A stretch of 64,000 bases of DNA from a bacterium (lineage in GTDB: Bacteria > Pseudomonadota > Gammaproteobacteria > Pseudomonadales > Moraxellaceae), in assembly GCA_029945725.1 (NCBI GenBank), contig JAQSDB010000001.1, forward strand, positions 62,001 to 126,000. Reading direction: 5' to 3'. The notes under the pieces were generated by a model, which did no database searches, was not told the origin of the DNA, and saw only the letters and a list, made by a program, of their open reading frames with translations. This document shows positions 1 to 8,854 of this stretch, piece by piece (position 1 is the stretch's first letter; each line of letters begins with the position of its first letter). Both the position numbers and the translations under genes were made by a program.

Positions 1-981
1 GGTGAAATTGCCGGTGGCATTGTCAGGCGGCAGCAGCGTGAATTTCGAGCCGGTGGCGGGGGAGAGGGACTCCACCTTGCCTGACCATTCCACACCGGGA
101 TAGGAATCCAGTGTCACCTCTACGGCATTGCCGGCCTGAATGTCGCGCACCTGGGTTTCCTTGAGGTTGGCGACGACCCAGACATCATTTAACGGCACCA
201 GATTCATCATCGGCTGACCGACCTGCATGAGCTGGCCCACTTCCACGGTTTTCTGGCTCACCATGCCATCGGCGGCGGCAATGATCCGGGTGTCGGCCAG
301 TTGATGCGCGGCGATATCACGTGCTGCCCGCACCGACTCAAGACGTGCATCGGCACCGCGCAAGGCACCGGCGGCAGCGGAGACCTGTTGCGTTGCTGCA
401 CTGGCGGATTCGCGTGCCGCCTGCAGGCGGGCCCGGGCAGACAGCATCGCGGCATTGGCGGTTTCGTATTGCTGCGGGCTGATGATTTTTTTCTCGACCA
501 GTGTGCGCAGGCGGTCAGCATCCGCGCTGGCCCGGTTGTAGTCGGCTTCGGCCTGGGCAATATTCGAGCGCGCCGCTTCGGCCTGGGCCGAGGCGGCGCC
601 GAGCTGGGCCACGGCCTGGCCGGCCTGGGCGCCGCGGCCGGAATTGGAAACGGCCTGGGCCAGGTCGGCTTCCGCCTGGATCAGGCGCGCGCGATAGTCG
701 CGGTCATCCATGATGGCCAGTACGGAGCCGGCTTTTACCATCTGGTTTTCAGTGACGTTGATGGTGGTGATAAAGCCGCCGATTTTCGGTGACACCGGAA
801 TGATGTGGCCATCCACCTGGGCGTTGTCGGTCTCCACGTAATGCGCAGAAAACCACCAGGCGTGGCCCATGTAGGCGATGACGGCCACTGCGGCGACTGC
901 CATGACCAGATGTTTGCGTTTATTGCTGCCTGTGACGGGAAGGGCCGTGCTGGTATCGGATAACGGCGTCTGTGCGTTCAT
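1..981 (-). CDS. HlyD/EmrA-family efflux periplasmic adaptor subunit (3' end cut off by window edge)
   Basis: The first 327 codons are present and the frame is open to the window edge, so the C-terminus is missing. A short cytoplasmic N-terminus is followed by one membrane segment at about residues 25-42. The ETDNAQVDGHI stretch, a biotinyl-lipoyl-like half and a long Ala/Gln-rich coiled-coil hairpin come next, then the second lipoyl half and the start of the beta-barrel. This order is typical of EmrA-type membrane fusion proteins, which link an inner-membrane drug pump to an outer-membrane channel. The ATG overlaps the TGA of the upstream tetR-like gene by four bases (ATGA), so the two are co-transcribed and probably translationally coupled. 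The pump gene should lie outside the window. Confidence 0.9.
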   Translation of the reverse strand, partial: MNAQTPLSDTSTALPVTGSNKRKHLVMAVAAVAVIAYMGHAWWFSAHYVETDNAQVDGHIIPVSPKIGGFITTINVTENQMVKAGSVLAIMDDRDYRARLIQAEADLAQAVSNSGRGAQAGQAVAQLGAASAQAEAARSNIAQAEADYNRASADADRLRTLVEKKIISPQQYETANAAMLSARARLQAARESASAATQQVSAAAGALRGADARLESVRAARDIAAHQLADTRIIAAADGMVSQKTVEVGQLMQVGQPMMNLVPLNDVWVVANLKETQVRDIQAGNAVEVTLDSYPGVEWSGKVESLSPATGSKFTLLPPDNATGNFT

Positions 982-1676
982 GGTTGTTTACCTGCGATCG
1001 GCTGCAGTCCTTGCAGAAGAATATTGAAATGAAAATCAAGGTAGGCCGGGAAATCCAGGGGCGTGTCGTCCTGGCTGGCCAGTGAGTGCTGCCACATCAC
1101 GGCAAATAAAACCGGTGCCGTCATTTCCCTGACGACAAGATCAAGGGGGGCACGGCGCAATTCACCGGCTTCCATGCAGCGATGCAGCACCGTCGCGAAC
1201 ATGGCGCGCGTGCGCTTCACCACTTCTTCCATGTAAAAACGGGCAACCTCGGGAAAGTTGGCGGCTTCGGCCACCATCAGTTTGCACAGGCCACCGATGA
1301 GGGGGTCGGTCACCACTGCCGCCCAACCCTCATAGACTTCACGCAACAGGTCGATGGGGCGGCCCTGAAAATCGGCGATGCGCTGCTCTCCGCTTTGAAT
1401 GTGCGGCACCATGCTTTCCTGCACGGTGCTGCGGAAGAGGTCTTCCTTGTTGCTGAAGTAGAGATAGAGCGTGCCTTTGGAGACGCCAGCGCGCGCGCCG
1501 ACCTCTTCCAGCCGGGTGGCGGCAAAGCCGCGTTCGACAAAGGTCTGCATGGCGGCACGCAGGATTTCCTCGGGGCGAGCCTCCTTGCGGCGCTGCCAGC
1601 GCGGGGATGCCGGTTGCGGCAGGGCGGGTTTGCGGCGCAAGGCCGGGGCGCTCTTTGGCATGGTGTCTTTCATCAT
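978..1676 (-). CDS. TetR/AcrR-family transcriptional repressor
   Basis: This is a 232-residue protein with a basic N-terminal tail followed by a TetR helix-turn-helix at about residues 30-80. The recognition region reads AGVSKGTLYLYFSNKEDLF, a textbook TetR pattern. The rest is helical and variable, as expected for a ligand-binding domain. It heads an operon with the overlapping HlyD-type adaptor gene, so by family precedent it probably represses its own efflux operon and is released by a pump substrate. A palindrome just upstream of its start (1688-1707) is a good operator candidate. The ligand cannot be read from the sequence. Confidence 0.9.
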   Translation of the reverse strand: MMKDTMPKSAPALRRKPALPQPASPRWQRRKEARPEEILRAAMQTFVERGFAATRLEEVGARAGVSKGTLYLYFSNKEDLFRSTVQESMVPHIQSGEQRIADFQGRPIDLLREVYEGWAAVVTDPLIGGLCKLMVAEAANFPEVARFYMEEVVKRTRAMFATVLHRCMEAGELRRAPLDLVVREMTAPVLFAVMWQHSLASQDDTPLDFPAYLDFHFNILLQGLQPIAGKQP

Positions 1677-1687
1677 GTCCGTTTAAT

Positions 1688-1707
1688 AACTTACGAGTCA
1701 GTAAGTT
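1688..1707. promoter_or_regulatory. Candidate TetR operator palindrome
   Basis: A perfect 7-bp inverted repeat, AACTTAC and GTAAGTT with a 6-bp spacer, lies 12 bp upstream of the tetR-like start codon. The spacing and symmetry fit an AcrR-type operator that would autoregulate the tetR/efflux operon. Binding is inferred from position and symmetry only. Confidence 0.6.
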
Positions 1708-1792
1708 TTAAGGCCGGGAACGGCCCGGGTCAAGCCAGACGCTTGCTGGGTCGACGGGCGGGGATTCTGTCCGGTCAGCAGGGTGGCGGGGT

Positions 1793-2617
1793 TTACTGGC
1801 TTAGGCGGTCGAACTCGACGGGGTCATGGGCGCAGAACAGCGTGACTTCGCTGCTGTGCTCAAGGGCGAGCGTGCGCAGGCGATCCCGGTTACGCAGGCG
1901 GGCAGTCCTGTCGGTTTGTACCAGTTGTTCAAAGAGACGCATGCCGACGGGCATGTGCGGCTCTGCTTCCATCTGGCCGTGGAAGAAGTAGGCATCCCCG
2001 CAGTGCAGCTGCCAGCCGCTTTCTGCCCTTACGGCAATGCCGGTATGGCCGCGTGTGTGACCGATCAGCGGCACCATGACGATGTCTTCGCCGAGGCCGG
2101 CGATGGCCTGCATGCCTTCAAAACCGAACCAGCGATCACCGCCGGTTTCATGCTTCACCCAGCGCGGGCTGTGCGCCCATTGCGAAGGCAGATAGCGTGC
2201 CTTGCTGCGCCAGTCCGGCTTCATGGCGGAGTCGAACTCCGGTTTGAAGACATGAACATGGGCCAGGGGAAAGTCCGGCAGGCCGCTGGCGTGATCAAGG
2301 TCGAGATGTGTGACGATGATGTGGCGCACATCTTCTGCCGTGTAGCCGAGAGCAATGATCTGGGCGATGGCGGTCTCGTGATGGTCCAGTCGTGGTCGCG
2401 TGATGCCGAGAAAGGGCGTACCGAGACGTTTGGGAGTCTGCACATCCAGAGCGCCTATGCCGGTATCCACCAGCACGAGGCCATCCTTCGGGGTTTCAAT
2501 CAGCAGCACATGGCAGACCATGCGTGCGGCTTCGAGCATGCCGCCACGGCCATTGATAAGGCGGGCACAGGCGGGGCACATGGTGCCGCAATTGAGGTGG
2601 TGGACGCGCAGGCTCAT
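1793..2617 (-). CDS. Metallo-beta-lactamase-fold hydrolase (lactonase-like)
   Basis: This 274-residue protein shows the metal-binding HxDxDH variant of the MBL signature (HLDLDH at 104-109). Later motifs are GHTRGHTG and CGDAYF, followed by a final CAHDP. The overall pattern resembles the branch of the superfamily that includes N-acyl-homoserine lactonases, but family identity does not fix the substrate. The second position of the canonical HxHxDH is Asp here, which is seen in some members. The gene starts 5 bp after the stop of the ArsR-like gene and forms a two-gene operon with it, divergent from an old yellow enzyme gene. Confidence 0.82.
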   Translation of the reverse strand: MSLRVHHLNCGTMCPACARLINGRGGMLEAARMVCHVLLIETPKDGLVLVDTGIGALDVQTPKRLGTPFLGITRPRLDHHETAIAQIIALGYTAEDVRHIIVTHLDLDHASGLPDFPLAHVHVFKPEFDSAMKPDWRSKARYLPSQWAHSPRWVKHETGGDRWFGFEGMQAIAGLGEDIVMVPLIGHTRGHTGIAVRAESGWQLHCGDAYFFHGQMEAEPHMPVGMRLFEQLVQTDRTARLRNRDRLRTLALEHSSEVTLFCAHDPVEFDRLSQ

Positions 2618-2622
2618 GGGGA

Positions 2623-2940
2623 TTATTCCTTTTCGTTCGGAGCGCGCCCGAAAAAGGCGCTGAGATGGGCACGCATGGACTCACTCAGCGTGCAGCGGAT
2701 AAAGCGGCCATCACGCTGTACGCTGATCAGGCCGGCGTCCACCAGTTCCTTGGTGTGGTGCGAGATGGTGGGCGCACCAATGTCGAGGCTGTCGATCAGG
2801 TGAGCCAGGCCGCAGCTTTTCATCTCGGTGCGGTACTGGTGCAGTACCTCGAGATAAATGGCCAGCCGGTTGGGGTTGGACAGGGCCTTGAAGGCACGGG
2901 CCAGCTTTTCCAGATCTTTGGTCGCGCGATTGCGAATCAC
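2623..2940 (-). CDS. ArsR-type winged-helix transcriptional regulator
   Basis: The core is a single winged-helix domain with the ArsR-like start LARAFKALSNPNRLAIYLEVL, the recognition region GAPTISHHTKELVDAGLI and a wing around QRDGRFIRCTLS. I chose the GTG at 2940 because AGGAG sits 5 bases upstream of it. This gives 105 residues, the usual ArsR size; upstream in-frame starts would add a poorly conserved tail. An internal Cys near the middle could sense metal or redox state, but no clear CVC metal box is present. It lies upstream of the MBL-fold gene in the same operon and divergent from the OYE gene, so it may control both. Confidence 0.85.
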   Translation of the reverse strand: MIRNRATKDLEKLARAFKALSNPNRLAIYLEVLHQYRTEMKSCGLAHLIDSLDIGAPTISHHTKELVDAGLISVQRDGRFIRCTLSESMRAHLSAFFGRAPNEKE

Positions 2941-3078
2941 AGGGGCTCCTCGGTGCGGGTAGTCCACACCATCCATGGACGATATTCTGACACAGATTGA
3001 CAGTTTGACAAGTATCGAATTGTTGGGTAGCGTGCGATTCACTTGTTATTACCCGCTCTCGTGATCCGGAGTTCTGCC

Positions 3079-4338
3079 ATGACCCAACAACTTTCCCCGT
3101 CCCAGGTACTGGCACAGCCCTTTACCCTGCCCAATGGCAGTGTGGTCAGGAACCGCCTGGCCAAATCCGCCATGAGTGAGTCGCTCGGGACGCTGGATGG
3201 GCATGTGACGCTTGGTCTGGTGCGTTTGTACGAGCGCTGGGCGGAAGGCGGCACCGGGTTGCTGATTACCGGCAATGTGATGATTGATCACCGTGCGCTT
3301 GGCGAGCCCCATAACGTGATTGTGGAAGACGAACGCGATCTCGATCTGCTGAAAGCCTGGGCGAGCGCCGGCACCAGAAACGGGTCGCAGTTATGGATGC
3401 AGATCAATCATCCCGGCAAGCAATCCATGCGCGGCCTCAATGCAGAAACCGTAGCGCCTTCAGCGATTCCTTTTGGTCCCGAGCTCGCACGCTTTTTTCC
3501 GATACCGCGAGCCCTGCGTGAAGATGAAATAGAAGACCTTATCCAGCGCTATGGCCGCACGGCCGCCATTGCCAAAAAAGCCGGTTTTACGGGCGTGCAG
3601 ATTCATGGTGCCCACGGTTACCTTGTCAGCCAGTTTCTCTCCGGTCTGCACAACCAGCGCACTGACCGCTGGGGTGGCAGTCCGGAAAACCGTCGCCGTT
3701 TTGTTCTGGAAGTTTTTGGCGGGATTCGCGCACAGGTGGGAAAAGACTTTCCGGTTGGTATAAAACTCAATTCGGCAGATTTCCAGAAGGGCGGCTTTAC
3801 CGAAGAAGAGTCACTGGACGTGATTCGTGCCCTCAGTGAAGCCGGTGTCGACCATATTGAAATTTCCGGCGGCACCTACGAAGCCCCGGCCATGTCCGGC
3901 GCAAAGCAGAAAGCCGTGAAAGATTCCACGCGTCGTCGTGAAGCCTATTTTCTCGCGTTTGCAGAAAAAGCACGTGCAGCAGTAAAGACGCCGTTGATGG
4001 TCACCGGTGGCTTTCGCAGTGCCGCCGGCATGGCTGAGGCGATCTCGGCAGGTTCGGTTGATTTTGTCGGCATTGCCCGTGCGCTGGCGATTGAACCGGA
4101 TCTGTCCAGTCGCCTGCTGGCCGGCAAGGAGGCCTTGCATCAGGTCAAGCCGATCAGCACCGGTATTGCGGCAGTTGATCGCATGGCCCTGATGGAAGTG
4201 ATGTGGTACGCGCGACAACTGCATCGCATGGCGAAGGGGCAGGCACCACGTCCGGATGAGTCTGGGCTCTGGGCATTGATCGCCAGCATGGCTGGCAATG
4301 GCTGGAATACGTTTAAAACCAGAAGGCTGAGAGCCTGA
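3079..4338 (+). CDS. NADH:flavin oxidoreductase of the old yellow enzyme family
   Basis: This 419-residue protein is a TIM-barrel flavoenzyme. Hallmarks are MQINHPGKQ in the first third, the active-site HGAHGYL and the FMN/substrate segment NQRTDRWGGSPENRRRF. GGF and GIARAL near the C-terminus are typical phosphate-binding elements. The family reduces activated C=C bonds with NAD(P)H; the C-terminal 4Fe-4S and second flavin domains of 2,4-dienoyl-CoA reductase are absent. The ATG at 3079 is preceded by CGGAG; a longer reading frame starting at 3043 has no better site. It is divergent from the ArsR/MBL pair and probably shares a regulatory region at 2941-3078. Confidence 0.9.
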   Translation: MTQQLSPSQVLAQPFTLPNGSVVRNRLAKSAMSESLGTLDGHVTLGLVRLYERWAEGGTGLLITGNVMIDHRALGEPHNVIVEDERDLDLLKAWASAGTRNGSQLWMQINHPGKQSMRGLNAETVAPSAIPFGPELARFFPIPRALREDEIEDLIQRYGRTAAIAKKAGFTGVQIHGAHGYLVSQFLSGLHNQRTDRWGGSPENRRRFVLEVFGGIRAQVGKDFPVGIKLNSADFQKGGFTEEESLDVIRALSEAGVDHIEISGGTYEAPAMSGAKQKAVKDSTRRREAYFLAFAEKARAAVKTPLMVTGGFRSAAGMAEAISAGSVDFVGIARALAIEPDLSSRLLAGKEALHQVKPISTGIAAVDRMALMEVMWYARQLHRMAKGQAPRPDESGLWALIASMAGNGWNTFKTRRLRA

Positions 4339-4527
4339 CAGTCATTCAGCTTTTATGCCGGTTTTTCAGCTTCGTCGGCGAAGCGTAGGGTTTTGCCGAC
4401 GAGCGCCGTTTTGTTAACTGGGTCACATTCCTGCCAGCTGCTAGATTGATTTCACGGCAACAGTTTCCAGAGCAATCTGCACCTGTCTGGTTTCCGGGTT
4501 GTTGCGGCTGCACCGCGGAGATCGGTC

Positions 4528-5913
4528 ATGTTAGAGATAGAGCGGAAGGTGGCCGAAGCGGGAGTACTCCGGCCATGGCTGGTGGGCATGGCGGTAGCAC
4601 TGCTGTTGTTTGCTCTGGGGGAGTTGCTGATTCATCTTGAGCAGGCGCGCGCTTACGAAGCTGCACAGGCGCGTTTGCAATCCGCCGCCGGCGCTATGCG
4701 CGGGCGGCTTGAGTCCGAGCTTAACAGTACTTTTTCAGTGGCCCTCAGTGCGGCATCGCTGGTTTCTGCAAAACCTGATTTTTCTTCACGCGATTACGAA
4801 CGCCTGGCGCAAAGCCTTATGGCCTGGCATCCGGATCTGCGCAATATTGCCCTCGCTCCCGATAATGTGGTTCGGTATGTCTATCCTCTTGCCGGTAACG
4901 AGGCAGTACTGGGTGTCAATCTGGAAGAAGTGGCCGGCCAGCGTGATGCGGTGAAATGGCTGCGGCAGGAATGGAAGCCTGTTCTGACCGGCCCGCTGGA
5001 GCTGGTGCAGGGGGGCAAGGGTTTTGTGCACAGGGTTCCCGTGATTGTGCTTGATGCTGATGGTGCTGATCATTACTGGGGGCAGGTGTCGGTGGCGATC
5101 GACGCGACGACCATTTTTGAAAAAACCGGGATTTCACAGGGGAGCGATATTGTCTATGCCCTGCGTGCCCGGGATTTCAACGGCATCCTGGGCAAAGTGT
5201 TTGTCGGGCCTGAACGTATTTTTGCGGAAAAAGGCAGCGTGAGCATGAGCGTGGCCATGCCGGGCGGCAACTGGCAACTGGCGGCGCGATGGCGTGAACC
5301 GGTTGCCGGGTTTAGCTGGAAAACACTGGCCTGGCATGCACTGGCCTTTTTGCTGGCGGCCGGCGCTGGTTGTCTGGTGGTTTTTGCGGCGAATGGCCGG
5401 CAGCGTCTGCAAGTGCTTGCCAGTCATGACAGCCTGACCGGACTGGCCAATCGGCACCAGTTCCTGCTGCAGACGGAATCCTTTATTGCCCTGGCGACGC
5501 GTCAGAAATATCCCTTCACGCTGCTCAATCTCGATCTTGATAATTTCAAATGCATCAATGATGACTTCGGTCATGATGCCGGTGATGCCCTGCTGGTTCA
5601 TGTGGCGACACAGGCCCGCGAGTGTTTGCGTGCATCGGACCTGATTGCACGTTTTGGCGGCGATGAGTTCATGGTCTTGCTGCCGGATACGGAGCAGGGC
5701 CCGCAGCTGGATGTTCTGGTTGCACGCTTGCGTCAGGCCATTGAATGCGATCTGCCCATAAAGGGGCATACCCTGAACGTTGGCGTCAGTGTGGGAGTGG
5801 CGAGTTATCCGCGTGACGGATTCAGTCTTGAGGATCTGATGCGGGTGTCGGATTTCAATATGTACGCTGACAAACGCCAGCGTAAAAAAAGGCAGGATGA
5901 AGTCCGCGCCTGA
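4528..5913 (+). CDS. CHASE-like sensor diguanylate cyclase (GGDEF)
   Basis: This is a 461-residue membrane protein. A transmembrane helix at about 16-36 is followed by a periplasmic region of roughly 230 residues with CHASE-like features (YVYPLAGNEAVLGVNL), a second membrane helix near 265-290 and a C-terminal GGDEF domain. The active-site motif GGDEF is intact at 377-381. An RASD motif five residues before it matches the inhibitory I-site RxxD, so an active, product-inhibited c-di-GMP synthase is expected. The signal sensed by the CHASE part cannot be read. The gene stands alone between the OYE gene and a convergent ATPase gene. Confidence 0.92.
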   Translation: MLEIERKVAEAGVLRPWLVGMAVALLLFALGELLIHLEQARAYEAAQARLQSAAGAMRGRLESELNSTFSVALSAASLVSAKPDFSSRDYERLAQSLMAWHPDLRNIALAPDNVVRYVYPLAGNEAVLGVNLEEVAGQRDAVKWLRQEWKPVLTGPLELVQGGKGFVHRVPVIVLDADGADHYWGQVSVAIDATTIFEKTGISQGSDIVYALRARDFNGILGKVFVGPERIFAEKGSVSMSVAMPGGNWQLAARWREPVAGFSWKTLAWHALAFLLAAGAGCLVVFAANGRQRLQVLASHDSLTGLANRHQFLLQTESFIALATRQKYPFTLLNLDLDNFKCINDDFGHDAGDALLVHVATQARECLRASDLIARFGGDEFMVLLPDTEQGPQLDVLVARLRQAIECDLPIKGHTLNVGVSVGVASYPRDGFSLEDLMRVSDFNMYADKRQRKKRQDEVRA

Positions 5914-5925
5914 AGCCGGTTCATG

Positions 5926-6798
5926 TCACTCACCGGCTTGCAGGCTTTGGCGGCCGGCCCAGTCAAGGGCAAATTGCGACGCCGTGCGTCCGGAACGATT
6001 GCCGCGTGCCATGGCCCACTGCAGGGCCGCCGTACGGGCCATGTCGGTGAGCTCAAACCCGTTCTTGCCGAGCCAGACGGACACAGCGGCCAGATAGTCG
6101 TCCTGGCTGTTGGGATAAAACGTTAACCACATGCCAAAGCGGTCAGACAGCGAAACCTTGTCGTCCACGGCTTCGCCGGGATGCAGTTCGCCGCTGTCCG
6201 TGTAGTGTGCCTGCTGGTTATCCTGATGCGACTCCGGGGTCAGATGACGGCGGTTGCTGGTGGCATAAATGATTACGTTGTCGGCGCCGGCATGCAGGCT
6301 GCCATCCAGTATGGTTTTCAGTGCGCGATAACTGCTGTCGTCTGCGCTGAAAGCCAGATCGTCGCAGTACACGACAAAGCGCTCCGGCCGGGCGTGCAGC
6401 AGGGCGACGATATCCGGCAGCTCATGCAGCAAGTGCTTGTCGACCTCCACCATGCGCAGTCCCTGCGCCGAAAACTCGTTCAGCAGCGCCTTCACCAGCG
6501 ATGATTTGCCGCTGCCACGGCTGCCGGTCAGCAATACATTGTTTGCCGGCAGCCCTTTGACGAATTGTTCGGTATTGCGTCGTGCTTCGCTTTTCTGCCG
6601 TTCGATGTTTTGCAGGTCGGCAAGACGGATGGGGCTCAGGTCGCGCACGGTTTCCAGATAGCCGCCATGAGGATGGGCGCGCCAGCGAAAGGCGAGGCCC
6701 CGGGCAAAATCCGCGACAGGTGCCGGCACGGGCATGGCTGCTGCCAGTGTGCTGATCAGGCGCTTGAGTTCGTTAACGAGGGCCGGATTGTCGTTCAT
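5926..6798 (-). CDS. DUF815-family AAA-like ATPase
   Basis: This 290-residue P-loop protein has Walker A GSRGSGKSS at about 92-100 and a Walker B-like VVYCDDLAF near 145. DSSYRALKTILDGS and ATSNRRHL, which resembles AAA sensor 1, follow. This series is characteristic of DUF815 proteins, which are widespread in proteobacteria and have no settled function. The C-terminal part contains NRSGRTASQFALDW, conserved in the family as I remember it. It is convergent with the diguanylate cyclase gene, only 12 bp away, and divergent from the Sel1 gene, so it is likely monocistronic. Confidence 0.85.
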   Translation of the reverse strand: MNDNPALVNELKRLISTLAAAMPVPAPVADFARGLAFRWRAHPHGGYLETVRDLSPIRLADLQNIERQKSEARRNTEQFVKGLPANNVLLTGSRGSGKSSLVKALLNEFSAQGLRMVEVDKHLLHELPDIVALLHARPERFVVYCDDLAFSADDSSYRALKTILDGSLHAGADNVIIYATSNRRHLTPESHQDNQQAHYTDSGELHPGEAVDDKVSLSDRFGMWLTFYPNSQDDYLAAVSVWLGKNGFELTDMARTAALQWAMARGNRSGRTASQFALDWAGRQSLQAGE

Positions 6799-7154
6799 GG
6801 TGTATCCACCTTGTCTGGGCTGTGGTGCAGGATTCCCTGCGCTTTATCGATGCCGTGCTGCTTTCCTGCAGCCGCTCCCGCACATGAGCGGCCAGACTGC
6901 CGAGATGGTTGCTGCATTGCAATATCCGTGCGGATCTCCGTATTTTCCCCGTGCTGGCTCAGGCAGCGCTGCCAGGGCCGGCCGAGAGCCGCCGTTGTCG
7001 CCAGTCAGGACGGGAACGATCTTTTCATCCGGGGCCGGGCAACAGGAGGGTCATATGCTCGGGTTTTAACGCGAGATTGGCTGTAAATTCAGCTTACGCC
7101 GGCAGGCCATGCGTCTATAATCCGTGCCCGGTAGATCACACCGGAATTCTCGTC
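6799..7154. other. Intergenic region between divergent DUF815 and Sel1 genes
   Basis: No credible gene is visible in these roughly 356 bases. The right end holds a strong -10 element for the Sel1 gene; the rest shows no repeat or RNA structure that I can support. Confidence 0.5.
7094..7121 (+). promoter_or_regulatory. Probable sigma-70 promoter of the Sel1 gene
   Basis: A perfect TATAAT (7116-7121) lies 33 bp before the ATG at 7155. A weak -35-like TTACGC sits 16 bp upstream of it. The -10 is convincing; the -35 is poor. Confidence 0.5.
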
Positions 7155-7820
7155 ATGCGCGCCGTTTCTGCTCTTCTCTGCTGTCTTCTCTTGTGTTTAT
7201 CCGCTCCGGCACTGGCCTCGTTTGAAAAAGGCGTGCTGGCTTTCGAGAATGAGGATTTTCAATCCGCCCTCAAGGAGTTTCTGCCCCTGGCCAAAGCGGG
7301 CAATGCAGGCGCCATGGCCTATGTCGGCCGTATTTATGATGAGGGGCTGGAGCAGCCGGTGGATGCTGCCGCCTGGTTTCTGAAAGCGGCACAAAAAGGG
7401 GATGTTGAATCGCGTACGCGTCTGGCTCAGATGTATCAGACCGGGGAAGGCGTGGAGAAAAATGAAGGGCTGGCGCTGGAGTGGTATGCCAGGGCGGCGG
7501 CGCAAGGTGATGACGAGGCTCAGCTGGCTCTGGGTATCGATGCCGAGAGTGTGCTTGATGATATTGCGGCGGCCCAGGCCTGGTATGAAAAAGCGGCTGC
7601 CCAGAACAATGCCGAAGCCCAGTATCGTCTGGGGCTTATCCTGATTGGTGATGAGGTGGTGACGCGCGATGTCCCCCGTGCCTGGTTCCTGTTCAGTGTG
7701 GCGGCTGAGAACGATATTGATGAAGCGCAGCAGGCACGCGATGTGCTGGAGCTGGAAATGGAGCCGGTAGAAATCAGGCAGGGACAGGCGCTTTTGCAAA
7801 AGTGGAAAAAATCACACTGA
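7155..7820 (+). CDS. Exported Sel1-like (TPR-type) repeat protein
   Basis: The 221-residue product begins with a cleavable signal peptide (MRAVSALLCCLLLCLSAPALA). At least four Sel1-like units follow, recognisable by repeats such as AAAWFLKAAQKGD, ALEWYARAAAQGD and AQAWYEKAAAQNN. Sel1 repeats are short TPR-like helical pairs that scaffold protein contacts, often in envelope signalling. A much longer open frame extends upstream to 6909, but the ATG at 7155 fits the signal peptide and the promoter. It is followed by the DyP peroxidase gene 75 bp downstream. The partner is unknown. Confidence 0.85.
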   Translation: MRAVSALLCCLLLCLSAPALASFEKGVLAFENEDFQSALKEFLPLAKAGNAGAMAYVGRIYDEGLEQPVDAAAWFLKAAQKGDVESRTRLAQMYQTGEGVEKNEGLALEWYARAAAQGDDEAQLALGIDAESVLDDIAAAQAWYEKAAAQNNAEAQYRLGLILIGDEVVTRDVPRAWFLFSVAAENDIDEAQQARDVLELEMEPVEIRQGQALLQKWKKSH

Positions 7821-7895
7821 GTTCGATGGTTTTCATGTCTCCGGTCAAGTCAGGTATCGGGGCTGTGTTGTTTTTTGTCGGCCAGGGAGCCGTTT

Positions 7896-8828
7896 ATGCC
7901 CGTGCAATCAGGAATACTGCCCCAGCCTTCAGTACACGCCCGTTTTCTGGTGCTGCGCTGCAGGGCGGCTGATGAGGCGCCAGCCCGTGCCCGGCTGAAA
8001 AAGTGTCTGCAACATTTTGATGCTACCCGCCGTCGTTTGCAGATGCAGTATGCCGATGCCAGCCTGTTCTCGGTGGCGGGTTTCGGGCCAGCGTTATGGC
8101 AGCAGCTGGCAGGAACCATGCCGGGCGGGCTGCGCGAGCTGCAGCCGCTTGCTGGCACGTTTGCGATGCCGGCGTCGGGTGGTGATCTCCTTCTGCACAT
8201 TCACGGTGATCGTTACGATCTTTGTTTTGCACTGGCGCAATCCTTCATGGCGGAGAGCGGAGATCTTTTTGAGGTGCTGGAAGAGGTCGCCGGTTTTCGT
8301 TATCTCGACAGCCGCGATCTCACGGGTTTTATCGACGGCACGGAAAACCCGCAGGAGTCACAAGGGCGTGCAGAAGCGGCCTTGCTGGGTGAAGAGGCGG
8401 GTGTGTATGCGCATGGCAGTTTTGTGTTTGCCCAGCGCTATGTGCATCAACTGGACAAGTGGCAGCGCCTCAGTGTCGATACCCAGGAGCAGGTGATCGG
8501 CCGGACCAAACTGGAAAGTATTGAGCTGGACGATGCCGTCAAGCCTGCGAATGCACACATTGCCCGCACCGTGATTGAAGAAGATGGCGAAGAGCTTGAG
8601 ATCGTGCGCCACAGCATGCCTTACGGGGAAAGCGCGGGTGAGCAGGGTCTGTTTTTTATTGCCTATACCAAAGAGCTCTCGATTATTGATCGCATGCTGG
8701 CGCGCATGTTTGGTACGAGCGGGGATGGTAGCAGTGACCGCCTGCTCAATTTTGTGACCCCGGTGGGTGGCGCTTATTTCTTTGCGCCGCCGGTGGCCCT
8801 GTGGAATGCCATAGTGGCTGAGGATTGA
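7896..8828 (+). CDS. Dyp-type heme peroxidase
   Basis: This 310-residue protein carries the DyP signature GFIDGTENP at about 144-152, with the distal catalytic Asp at 147. A later RHSMPYG supplies the likely proximal heme His near residue 239, and the C-terminal part has FIAYTKELSIIDRMLARMFG. Length and lack of a signal peptide suggest a cytoplasmic YfeX-like enzyme. No encapsulin gene or C-terminal cargo peptide is evident nearby. GGGAG upstream of the ATG at 7896 supports this start over an in-frame TTG at 7875. It is convergent with the Nramp gene, 26 bp away. Confidence 0.9.
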   Translation: MPVQSGILPQPSVHARFLVLRCRAADEAPARARLKKCLQHFDATRRRLQMQYADASLFSVAGFGPALWQQLAGTMPGGLRELQPLAGTFAMPASGGDLLLHIHGDRYDLCFALAQSFMAESGDLFEVLEEVAGFRYLDSRDLTGFIDGTENPQESQGRAEAALLGEEAGVYAHGSFVFAQRYVHQLDKWQRLSVDTQEQVIGRTKLESIELDDAVKPANAHIARTVIEEDGEELEIVRHSMPYGESAGEQGLFFIAYTKELSIIDRMLARMFGTSGDGSSDRLLNFVTPVGGAYFFAPPVALWNAIVAED

Positions 8829-8854
8829 CGCGCTATCGCTTGTGTTGCCATGCC

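Noticed and set aside
4374-4401. Terminator-like inverted repeat CGTCGGC/GCCGACG after the OYE gene
   Set aside because: The loop is long and no T-run follows, so it is not a convincing terminator.
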